From: Bufo bufo
Taxonomy: Eukaryota; Chordata; Amphibia; Anura; Bufonidae
DNA: 64,000 bases
Assembly: GCF_905171765.1 (NCBI RefSeq)
Contig: NC_053390.1
Span: 583,818,471-583,882,470 of the forward strand
Reading direction: 5' to 3'
Below, piece by piece: positions 30,253-39,320 of the stretch (positions are counted from its first letter, which is position 1; every line of letters starts with the position of its first letter). The notes under the pieces are model-generated. The model had not been told where the DNA came from. It did not search any database and saw nothing but the letters and a program-made list of their open reading frames with translations. A program made the position numbers and the translations under genes.

Positions 30253-33200
30253 GTACCCCCCTTTCTACGAGGGGCCCCTGGACCCTCAAGACCAGGCCTC
30301 TCCGGATGGGAGCTATGAAAAGCCCGAATGAGTCTGTCCGCTTTTATCTCTGATGCTGGAACCCACATTCTCTCTTCGGAACCATAACCTTTCCAGTGCA
30401 CCAGGTACTGAAGAGAGCGGCGAACATATCGTGAATCAACAATCTTTTCTACCTGAAACTCAAGACTGCCATCAACAACCACCGGTGGAGGCGGTAGCGG
30501 CAATGGTTCAGGAGGTTCTACATATCTCTTAAGCAGAGATCTGTGGAAGACATTATGGATCCTTAGAGTCTGAGGTAGCTCCAGACGAAAAGCCACCGGG
30601 TTAATGATCTTAATTACCCTATAAGGACCAATAAATCTCGGACCTAATTTCCACGAGGGAACCTTCAACTTGATATTTCTGGTAGACAACCACACCAAGT
30701 CATTCACCCCAAGGTCCGGACCTTCAGAGCGCTTCCTATCAGCCGCACGTTTGTATCTACCACCAATTCTCTTCAAACTTTCTTGCACACTCTGCCACAC
30801 TGAAGAAAGTAAAGACGCAAATCGTTCCTCCTCGGGAATCCTAGACGGCCCCCCCTCACTAAACGTACAAAACTGAGGATGGAAACCATACGCACCAAAA
30901 AATGGTGACTTATCAGTGGATTCTTGACGACGATTATTAATGGCAAACTCGGCTAACGGTAAATAAGATGACCATTCCTCCTGATTTTCGGAAACAAAGC
31001 ATCTCAAATATGTCTCTAGGTTTTGATTGGTACGTTCAGTCTGACCGTTGGACTGTGGATGGAAAGATGAAGAAAACGACAGATGAACCCCTAAACGAGA
31101 ACAAAAAGCTTTCCAAAATTTAGAAACGAATTGGGTACCACGATCCAAAACAATATCGGAAGGGACCCCGTGAAGCTTCACGATGTGGTCAATAAAAACC
31201 TGAGCCAGTGTGTTAGCATTAGGCAATGCGGCAAGAGCAATAAAGTGCACCATTTTACTGAATCTGTCAACAACTACAAGAATAACAGTCTTCCCCGCTG
31301 ATACTGGTAGATCCGTAATGAAATCCATTGACAGGTGCGTCCAAGGCCTGTTGGGGATGGCCAGAGGTAAAAGACGCCCTGCCGGACGAGTATGATCTAC
31401 CTTAGAACGAGCACAGGTAGCACATGCAGACACAAAATTCAACACCTCCTGGCGCCATTTAGGCCACCAGAACCGACAAGACACTAACTCAGAGGTTGCC
31501 CTACTACCTGGGTGTCCTGCCAGTGTGGAGTTATGGTGTTCTTTTAGTATCTCCAGTCGTAAATTTTCTGGCACAAACAGTTTAGCGGAGGGGCAGGAGG
31601 CCGGGGCGTCCCCCTGAGCTTCCAACACCCTCCCCTCCAAACCTGAGTGTAATGCAGAGACCACCACCCCCTTTTGCAAAATGGACTCTGGTACCTCAAC
31701 ATCACCCCCTCCAGGAAAACTTCGAGACAATGCATCCACCTTAGTATTTTTTGCCCCCGGGCGATAGGTTATTACAAAATTAAACCTAGTAAAAAATAAC
31801 GACCACCGAGCCTGTCTAGGGGTGAGACGTTTAGCAGACTCCAGATATAATAAGTTTTTGTGATCAGTAATCACCGTGACGGGATGAACCGCCCCCTCCA
31901 AAAAATGACGCCACTCCTCAAAAGCTAACTTAATAGCCAAAAGTTCCCTGTTGCCAATATCATAGTTCCTTTCTGCAGTAGACAATTTCTTCGAAAAGAA
32001 AGCACACGGACGCCATTCACCAGGGGACGGGCCCTGAGATAGTACCGCTCCCACCCCCACCTCTGATGCGTCAACCTCTACAATAAAAGGAAGCGAGACA
32101 TCTGGCTGTACGAGAATTGGGGCCGAGGTGAATCTCTCCTTCAGAGATGCAAAGGCAGTTTTGGCTGCATGTGACCATTTGGAAAAATCGGATCCCTTTC
32201 GGGTCATGTCCGTCAGTGGTTTGACCACCAAGGAATAGTTTTTTATAAACTTTCTATAAAAATTGGCAAACCCCAGGAAGCGTTGCAATGCCTTCAGGTT
32301 CTCAGGCAGATCCCAGTCTATAATCGCCCGGACTTTCTCTGGATCCATGCGGAAACCTGAATCTGACAACACATACCCCAGAAATGGCAGTTCTTTTACG
32401 GCGAACACACATTTTTCTAACTTAGCAAACAATTTGTTGGCCCTTAATATCTGCAGCACTTGTCTCACATGGATCTTATGTGTATCCAGATCCGGGGAAT
32501 AGACCAGGATGTCATCAAGATATATCACAACAAATCTCCCGATAAGGTGACTAAAAATATCGTTGACAAAATGTTGGAATACCGCAGGCGCATTAGTAAG
32601 ACCAAATGGCATGACCAGATTTTCATAATGTCGTTCCGGAGTATTAAAAGCCGTCTTCCACTCATCCCCCTCTTTGATGCGAACCAGGTTATAGGCTCCT
32701 CTGAGATCCATTTTGGAGAACCATTTAGCACCAGCAACCTGATTAAAGAGGTCGGGAATGAGAGGAAGAGGATAGGGATCTCGGATAGTTATCCGGTTTA
32801 ATTCCCGGAAATCCAGGCAAGGACGTAGGCCCCCATCTTTCTTTTTAACGAAAAAGAACCCTGCAGCCACAGGTGAAGAAAAGGGTCTGATGTGTCCCTT
32901 AGCCAAACTCTCCGAAATATAATCTTTCATAGCCTTCCTCTCCGGGCCGGAAAGATTGTATAACCGGGTTTTAGGTAGTTTGGCCCCAGGTAGTAGATTA
33001 ATCGGGCAATCATATGGACGATGAGGTGGTAACCCCTGACAACCCTTCTCAGAGAACACATCCATAAAATCTGACAGAAAGGCAGGTAAAGATGTTACAG
33101 AGAGTGTAGAGCACCTACTACTTAAGCAGTTGTCCTTACAATGTTCACTCCACTCCACAATCTCCCCGGCCTGCCAATCCACCACTGGATTGTGAGTCAC

Positions 33201-34418
33201 CAGCCAGGGAAGCCCCAATACCATAGGAGCCGGAAGACCGTCCAGGACATAACACGAGATATACTCTTTATGGAGGTCCCCTACCTGCAGATGGATATTA
33301 TGAATGATCTGAGTTAACTCATTCTGAGTAAGAGGGGAGGAGTCGATGGCAAAAACAGGAATAGTTCTGCGTATCGGTTCTGGAGTAAAACCCAGAGCCT
33401 GAGCAAACCGTGAATCCACCAAGTTGACCCCCGCCCCACTGTCCAAAAAGACGGAACAGATCTCAGTCTTATTGCCCGCCTCAACGGTAGCGGACAACAA
33501 AAACTGAGACATGCGTATGGAGGAAACGAATACGCCCAGACTGTTATCCTCCGCACAATCTGGGGACTCTAGATTTCCCGGCGGCTCCTTTGTTTGTGGT
33601 CTCTTGGGTTCTGAGGGACAAACCTTTACAAAATGACCCCTCCCCCCACAACGAAAACAAACCTCTGACCTACAGCGGAACTTAGGAGGATTCACCCGTC
33701 TAGTGGCGCCCCCTATTTGCATTGGTTCGACTGGATCATAACAAACCGATCCCTGCCCTATAGAGGCCTCCGTGAAATTGAATAGTCTCTCCCTGAGTCG
33801 TCTGTCGATTCTTATGGACAGAGACATAGCAGCCTCCAGAGACCCAGGGACATTGTATACCGCCAGCGCGTCTTTTAATTTTTCAGACAACCCCTGGCAG
33901 AACTGACTCCTAAGGGCCGAGTCGTTCCATAACGTATCAGTAGCCCACCTACGGAATTCGGAACAATATAGTTCAGCAGACCGGTTCTCTTGCCGAAGTC
34001 TACGTAGCTTAGACTCAGCCAGTGAGACCCTGTCCGGGTCATCATATACGAGACCCAGGGCTTCAAAAAACTCCTCCACTGATCGTAAGGCCAGAGAGTC
34101 TGATGGTAGGGAGAAAGCCCAAGCCTGCGGATCTCCTTGCAGGAGAGAAATTACAATACCCACCCGTTGTTCCTCACCGCCGGAGGATCTAGGGCGTAAC
34201 CTGAAGAACAATTTGCAAGCTTCTCTGAAGGTTACAAATTGGTCTCTCCCTCCTGAGAACCTATCAAAAGGCACTTTTGGATTAGGAGTACCTTGGTTTC
34301 CCGTAGCAACGGTGGAACCCAAGGATGGCTGCTGCTGCTGCAGCACTGTTGCTTTTAATCCTGCCACTTCAAGGGATAATCCCTGTAATTGTTTCGCCAA
34401 AACCGTAACCGAATCCAT
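30177..34418 (-). CDS. Gag-Pol polyprotein of the gypsy element
   Basis: One uninterrupted frame encodes the full set of retrotransposon functions. I place the start at the Met at 34418 (MDSVTVLAKQLQGLS), because the upstream extension is lysine/phenylalanine-rich readthrough of A/T tracts into the LTR. Domains in order: a gag region with a coiled start; a CCHC knuckle (CFRCGGRGHFVKVC); an aspartic protease (FLDSGAGVNLV); a reverse transcriptase with the active site YLDDILVY; RNase H (VEVDASEVGVGAVLS); an integrase with an HHCC zinc region (HHNSTLAGH and CATCARSK) and DDE residues in SMDFITDLP, LDRGTQFVS and HPQSNGQTERTNQ; and a C-terminal chromodomain (YLVHWKGYGSEERMWVP). Gag and pol share one frame, as in many chromoviruses. 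No stop or frameshift is present, so the copy could be competent. Confidence 0.95.
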   Translation of the reverse strand: MDSVTVLAKQLQGLSLEVAGLKATVLQQQQPSLGSTVATGNQGTPNPKVPFDRFSGGRDQFVTFREACKLFFRLRPRSSGGEEQRVGIVISLLQGDPQAWAFSLPSDSLALRSVEEFFEALGLVYDDPDRVSLAESKLRRLRQENRSAELYCSEFRRWATDTLWNDSALRSQFCQGLSEKLKDALAVYNVPGSLEAAMSLSIRIDRRLRERLFNFTEASIGQGSVCYDPVEPMQIGGATRRVNPPKFRCRSEVCFRCGGRGHFVKVCPSEPKRPQTKEPPGNLESPDCAEDNSLGVFVSSIRMSQFLLSATVEAGNKTEICSVFLDSGAGVNLVDSRFAQALGFTPEPIRRTIPVFAIDSSPLTQNELTQIIHNIHLQVGDLHKEYISCYVLDGLPAPMVLGLPWLVTHNPVVDWQAGEIVEWSEHCKDNCLSSRCSTLSVTSLPAFLSDFMDVFSEKGCQGLPPHRPYDCPINLLPGAKLPKTRLYNLSGPERKAMKDYISESLAKGHIRPFSSPVAAGFFFVKKKDGGLRPCLDFRELNRITIRDPYPLPLIPDLFNQVAGAKWFSKMDLRGAYNLVRIKEGDEWKTAFNTPERHYENLVMPFGLTNAPAVFQHFVNDIFSHLIGRFVVIYLDDILVYSPDLDTHKIHVRQVLQILRANKLFAKLEKCVFAVKELPFLGYVLSDSGFRMDPEKVRAIIDWDLPENLKALQRFLGFANFYRKFIKNYSLVVKPLTDMTRKGSDFSKWSHAAKTAFASLKERFTSAPILVQPDVSLPFIVEVDASEVGVGAVLSQGPSPGEWRPCAFFSKKLSTAERNYDIGNRELLAIKLAFEEWRHFLEGAVHPVTVITDHKNLLYLESAKRLTPRQARWSLFFTRFNFVITYRPGAKNTKVDALSRSFPGGGDVEVPESILQKGVVVSALHSGLEGRVLEAQGDAPASCPSAKLFVPENLRLEILKEHHNSTLAGHPGSRATSELVSCRFWWPKWRQEVLNFVSACATCARSKVDHTRPAGRLLPLAIPNRPWTHLSMDFITDLPVSAGKTVILVVVDRFSKMVHFIALAALPNANTLAQVFIDHIVKLHGVPSDIVLDRGTQFVSKFWKAFCSRLGVHLSFSSSFHPQSNGQTERTNQNLETYLRCFVSENQEEWSSYLPLAEFAINNRRQESTDKSPFFGAYGFHPQFCTFSEGGPSRIPEEERFASLLSSVWQSVQESLKRIGGRYKRAADRKRSEGPDLGVNDLVWLSTRNIKLKVPSWKLGPRFIGPYRVIKIINPVAFRLELPQTLRIHNVFHRSLLKRYVEPPEPLPLPPPPVVVDGSLEFQVEKIVDSRYVRRSLQYLVHWKGYGSEERMWVPASEIKADRLIRAFHSSHPERPGLEGPGAPRRKGGTVTTVTDPDRSGRRRSQRLATRDSL
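30253..30270 (-). promoter_or_regulatory. Polypurine tract of the gypsy element
   Basis: On the minus strand, AGAAAGGGGGGTAC directly precedes the 3' LTR start TGTCACG. Its position and purine content fit the plus-strand primer site. Confidence 0.8.
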
Positions 34419-34519
34419 AGTGGAACAGAAAAATACAAAGCAAAACAGCAAGCAAAAAAAAAAAAAAAAAATGTCATTTTTTTTAATTTTTATTTTTTTT
34501 ATTAAAAGGCCAGATATAC

Positions 34520-35155
34520 TGTCACGACCGCTACCCCAGCAGCAGTCGTGTCGCACCAGACGGAGGGGAAGGGGGACCCTTAACTACGGATGGGAATAGT
34601 ATGGCCACCCCTGACTAACCCTAAGCTGGCACCTGTCTGCCCTGATACCCTAGACGGGGTGTGAACCCGTGCGGCGAGCAGGATGCCTAAACCCTCAGTC
34701 ACTCTAACAAGCCTAGAGTGGGGAAAGGCCGATGGGAGCACTAGTCACCATCACTCATGTCTAGGAGAACAGCAGGGGAAGACAGCAACAAACAAACTAT
34801 ATCAGAGATAGACTTATCCAGTCACGAGCAGAGAAGGCGATCCCAATCACGACAGTCCACACCAGACAAGAGCTCCACAGCAACACCATCAAGCGATCTC
34901 CTTCAAAGGTCAGAATAGAACTGGAAGTAAGGACTATATCTGGCAATGACTGCAAGTGAAAGTGAAACTAATTTAGTAGCTGGGAGTGGCAGACAGGACT
35001 CACCTGAGAAGGATGCCTACAAACTCCCAGTCAGGACAAAAAGGTTCACAAGGCAAAACCCAGATGACACGGAGCAAACTCACAAGCTATCGCGAGTAGC
35101 AAGTCGCTGCGACCTTCTCCTCCCAGACCTGTCTGGATCAGTCACAGTCGTGACA
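34520..35155 (-). repeat. 5' LTR of the gypsy element
   Basis: Upstream LTR relative to the minus-strand gene. An A/T homopolymer leader (about 34455-34505) lies between the LTR and the gag start. The primer site next to the LTR does not match a tRNA end that I recognise. Confidence 0.93.
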
Positions 35156-35309
35156 CACACTGCTGGGTGGAAGCTTCCGCCCGGCACTGTGTTTGGTGTT
35201 TGGTGTTTCGGTGACGTCACCGGGCTTCCTGGCAGCCACATGGAGAGCCTGGTACATCACTGGAACTCCGGAAAATGCCTTTGCCCTGCACAATTTAACG
35301 CAGGGCAAA

Positions 35310-35997
35310 TGTCACGGGGCGCCAAAGGCGCACTCGGTCTCCCATCAGCCGCAGACCTGCTGCTTAGCTTCGGGAGCGAGGATCTGTGTTTGGCCTCGTT
35401 CCCAGGGCGGCTTGGCTAGCTGGGAGGCTTCCTGCTCCTAAGTCTGCCTTGAGCGCCGAGCTGATCACTCGGTGCTCAACTTGTCTGTATGTCAGTCATG
35501 TGATGCTGGCCACGTCAAATGACCCTGAGACCGCACTATAAATACAGGCAGCCTGCTGGCCACAGGTTGCCTGTTAATTCTAGGTTCCTGGCTATTTGTT
35601 GGACTACTGAATACTACCTGATCCTTTCCCTGACGATCCTTTGCCTGCTCTTCCTGTACTGTGCATCTCTCCTGGTATCCTGACCCCGGCTTCCACCTGA
35701 CGATTCTTTGCGGACTCCTGTTGTACTTCGTTTCTCTCCTGGTATTTGACCTCGGCTTTTCCTGACTATTCTCTGCTCATTTCTTAGTACTGCGTAGCTC
35801 TCTAGGTATTGACCCGGTCCGTTCACGTTCCGTTATTTGTCTTGTCTGTCTTCCCAGCACGTATCCTAAGTTAGGGACTGCCGTCTAGTTGTCCCCTGTC
35901 ATTAGGACTTGCGAAGCAAGTAGGCAGGGCCAGGGATGAGGGTGGAGCGCAGTGGTCACTATCCTCCCCCCTGTGTGAGCTGTACGTGACCGTCACA
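35310..35997. repeat. Solo LTR with 5-bp duplication GCAAA
   Basis: It starts TGTCACGGGGC and ends GTGACCGTCACA, with GCAAA on both sides (35305-35309 and 35998-36002). A CTATAAATAC promoter-like box lies near 35537. No internal retroelement sequence is present, so it probably arose by LTR-LTR recombination. It is a different family from the adjacent gypsy element. Confidence 0.87.
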
Positions 35998-36055
35998 GCA
36001 AAGGAGAGCATCAGAGCATGCGTGAAAATGGGGGTATGTCCGGGATCAGCTCTGA

Positions 36056-36995
36056 ATGAATACTGAGAGACTTTTGGGACTTTGAATAAGAAACTGGTAA
36101 TTTTCCACAGCTGCCACAGGGTTTAAAGTAGAGCATGTTTTGGAGGGAAAATGCCAGATGCTGTTTACCACCAAAACTAGACTGACCTTTTGAATGTCTG
36201 GTTTAGATCTGTTGTTATGTCTAGAAACTTGTTTTTGTTTGGAAAAACTGCTGTGTCATTGCCATTGAGTATCATTTAGGTTCTAATGTCTATGCCAGAC
36301 GGAAGTGGTAACTTTGTAATTGTTTGTGCTGAGTTTCTCCACTATACCCCTCCCCCTAGAAGATTCCAGTCTAGCTAGAAATGGTATATAAGGAGAGCAG
36401 TCAGAGCCCCTAGTGTTCTGCGGTTAGGGAAGAGTGCTTGAAAGAGGAGACTCTGACAGACTACTGAGTGACCAGAAGAAGACGCTGAGATGGGGATACG
36501 CTGCCACAGACCCTGGATAACCAGCCTTTGACCAGGGTATCACCTTTCTGAAGAGAGAGAGAAAGGGACAGCTAGCTCAGGCCTTTTTTCAATATAAAAC
36601 CCTTCTTCTACCAAGGTGGAGACTAAAAAGCCAGCCATATGCCTTGCCTGTATTGTTTTGCACCTGAATTCCTCCAGTAAAGAAGCACACTGGTTTACTG
36701 CAGTCCCTGACTCTCTTGACTTATTTCCCATTGGGGAACACCACACCTTATTATCCCTTCTGGAGAGCAGCAACACATGGTGACACCTCGAAGGGTCTCC
36801 AGCGGACCCAGCTTAGCATTGGGGCCACCCCAAATCTGGCCACTGCATGTGCACTCTCCCATTAGGCCTTGAGCAAGTGTTGCAGATGTGAAACAGCTGT
36901 AGGCCATGCTATCTGTTTTTGGTCACCTGTATTAATCTTTCAAATAGCATGATGGAATAAAGTTTATTGGATTACAAATAGTAAGTGCTGTGGAT
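36056..36995. other. Unassigned sequence, possible LTR fragment
   Basis: TATATAAGG near 36385 followed by GAGAGCAGTCAGAG resembles a retroelement promoter and leader. No borders, duplication or coding sequence could be defined. Confidence 0.3.
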
Positions 36996-37224
36996 CAGTG
37001 ATGGCCAGTTCGCAGGGTTCGCCCGTGGAGACATGCGATCTGCCATCTTAACTGACAAGTCCGGCGAGGCACAGGTAAGTCCTTACCTGTGCCTGTGCGC
37101 GAGCCGGTCTGAAATGAAATGCGGTCTCCGGGAGCAGGCAGTTACCTGTGCCTCGCCGGACTTGTCAGTTAAGATGGCAGATCGCATGTGTTCGCGGGCG
37201 AACACTGCGAACTGGCCATCACTA
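36996..37224. mobile_element. Foldback hAT-type MITE
   Basis: It has nearly perfect inverted halves (CAGTGATGGCCAGTTCGCAG at the left, GCGAACTGGCCATCACTA at the right), flanked by CTGTGGAT and CTGCGGAT, an 8-bp duplication with one mismatch. It has no coding capacity. Confidence 0.85.
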
Positions 37225-37245
37225 CTGCGGATGTCTCGTCATATG

Positions 37246-37619
37246 TAGTGTTGAGTGCAAATATTCGACTCGCAAATTTCAATTGCGAATATCGCCACTT
37301 TGAGAATTCGCGAATATTTAGAATATAGTGCTATATATTCGTATTCGCGAATAGTGTTGATTGCGAATATTCTAATCGTGAATTTATCGCAAATTTTATG
37401 TGAATATCGACACTTAGCAACATCCCTAGCAACCAATAGGAAAGTTGCCTACTCCTTAGTGTTGATTGCAAATATTCTAATTGCTAAATTTTATTGAGAA
37501 TATATTATATTGCCGATTTTTGCAAACAAGAAAATAATGACTGGAGATCACGAATTCTCGATTTTGCGAATTTCGCTAAATATTGCGATTTCAAATATTG
37601 CCTATGCCGCTCATCACTA
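37246..37619. mobile_element. hAT-type MITE with 8-bp duplication GTCATATG
   Basis: It begins TAGTGTTGAGTG and ends CGCTCATCACTA, with perfect 8-bp duplications (37238-37245 and 37620-37627). The interior is AT-rich with CGAATATT words, the same family as 12053-12437. It lies 13 bp outside the duplication border of the foldback MITE. Confidence 0.87.
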
Positions 37620-38146
37620 GTCATATGTAGTGATTATTGGCTACCTGTTTTTACACTGAGCACCACCAGAAGCTTGCTTAAAAGAGGACTATAGGTCACA
37701 TCAGTATGTTTTGAAACTGGCATCCTTGGACTGTTGCGGCCTATCTCCATCTCTGTCTGAATCATTTGATTAGATTGTTTCTTCTCCTTGCAAGTCCTAC
37801 TTACATCTAGTGTCTTGGTCATCCCATGAATACAGCTCTGTGTTGTCTCCTAGCATGTAGTGATGATCAAGCATGCTCGGCCGAACACCTGTTCGGCTCG
37901 AGCATCTCGATGCTCAGCACATGGCAGTATTCGGCCAAGCACCGCATGTGCTTGAACGCCATGCTCGAGTCTCCTCCCGGCACGTTTCTTAGCTGCTATG
38001 CAGCTGATAAACGTGCAGGTAGGTACTACCCTCGCTGTAATGCCAGTAGTCATGTTGGTTACTGGCATTACAGTGATTGCCTGGCCAGAACGCGTCATCG
38101 GGTGCTATATAGCACCCGATGACACATGTTTGGTTCATTTGTAGTC

Positions 38147-38490
38147 AGGGAGAGCTGAGCATAGGAAGGGATAGAGAGTGTATGGAGTGTAAGAGTGTAA
38201 TTGAATATTTTTATTGTACAAAAACATTTCAGAGACCCAAAAGTCCTTGTAAGGACTATTGTGTGTGATAGCAGCAATATATGTTTGTAGCGCAACTTGC
38301 GCTAAATTGCTCAGTGTTAGGGAGAGCTGTGCATAGGAAGGGACAGACAGTGTAGGGAGTGTAATAGGAAGATTTGTATACAAAAAACTTTTCAGAGACC
38401 CAAAAATCCTTTTAAGGACTATTGTGTGTGACAGCAGCAATATATATTTTTAGCGCATCCTGCACTAAATACCGTGTAATAGGCCACTGC
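38147..38490. repeat. 172-bp tandem repeat of hAT-A
   Basis: AGGGAGAGCTGAGCATAGG at 38147 recurs at 38319 with its downstream sequence, two copies with about 10 percent divergence. From about 38511 a different unit of about 102 bp starting CCACAT follows (38511 and 38613) and resumes after hAT-B near 57555. Confidence 0.75.
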
Positions 38491-38995
38491 GGACAGTTAA
38501 ATTATTCGTGCCACATCTCCTGTGTGAAGTGTGCGCATCCAAAAAATATCTGTGACATCCAGTGTACTTTTTCAATAGACAGTGTCCGCTGTGGACACTG
38601 AGATTAACTGCGCCACATATCCTGTGTAAAGTGTGAGCATCCCTAAAATATCAGTGACATACAGTGTACATTTTCCGTAGACGTTGTCCGCTTCTGACAG
38701 TGACCTTACCAGTAGAGTTGAGCGAACACCTGGATGTTCGGGTTCGAGAAGTTCAGCCGAACTTCCTGGAAATGTTCGGGTTCGGGATCCGAACTCGACC
38801 TGAACTTCGCCCCGAACGCCATTAAAGTCAATGGGGACCCGAACTTTTCGGCACTAAAAAGGCTGTAAAACAGCCCAGGAAAGGGCTAGAGGGCTGCAAA
38901 AGGCAGCAAAATGTAGGTAAATCCCCTGCAAACAAATGTGGATAGGGAAATGAATTAAAATAAAAATAAAATAAATAAAAATTAACCAAAATCAA

Positions 38996-39122
38996 TTGGA
39001 GAGAGGTCCCATAGCAGAGAATCAGGCTTCATTTCACTCACCACTGGAACAGGCCACTGTCAGATATTTAGGCCCCGGCACCCAGACAGAGGAGAGAGGT
39101 CCCATAGCAGAGATTCAGGCTT
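38996..39122. repeat. Left remnant of the 93-bp minisatellite
   Basis: A little over one unit of the array (GAGAGAGGTCCCATAGCAGA...) precedes the Tx1-like insertion. The array resumes at 47228. The last 22 bases (39100-39121) are the left target duplication. Confidence 0.92.
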
Positions 39123-39320
39123 GGGTGTGTCTGGTGTCTGCAGCTGCTGTAAGAGGTTGTGTGATTCAGAGCTCTCCACAACTTCCAAGCACAGGCCTCT
39201 CTGGGGAGTTTCTTAACACCTGCTCCCCAGGAGGAGTTCCAGACTTGCGGGGAGTTCCTCAACATCTCTCCCCAGCCCAGGCCCTGCCTCTCCCTAGGGA
39301 GCTGGTGGGGTCCTGAGGCC

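Larger units (their letters stand above)
29604..35155 (-). mobile_element. Ty3/gypsy chromovirus-type LTR retrotransposon
   Basis: It has two near-identical LTRs (29604-30252 and 34520-35155), an intact gag-pol frame on the minus strand and a 4-bp CACA duplication (29600-29603 and 35156-35159). I count about ten substitutions and two indels between the LTRs by eye, so the insertion is young. The LTRs start TGTCACGAC and end GTCGTGACA, a 9-bp perfect terminal inverted repeat. No envelope frame is present. Confidence 0.96.
29447..36055. mobile_element. Older MITE split by a gypsy element and a solo LTR
   Basis: The left piece (29447-29603) contains CAGAGCTGAACCCAGACATAC and GGAGCATCTGATGCTCC. 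The right piece (35998-36055) contains the inverted forms ATGTCCGGGATCAGCTCTG and GAGCATCAGAGCATGCG. The gypsy element and the solo LTR sit between, separated by 35156-35309. The reconstruction of one original element is an inference from the inverted ends. Confidence 0.5.

Noticed and set aside
36056..36995. Complete LTR retrotransposon
   Set aside because: A TATA-like box is visible, but there are no paired LTRs, target duplication or coding sequence.
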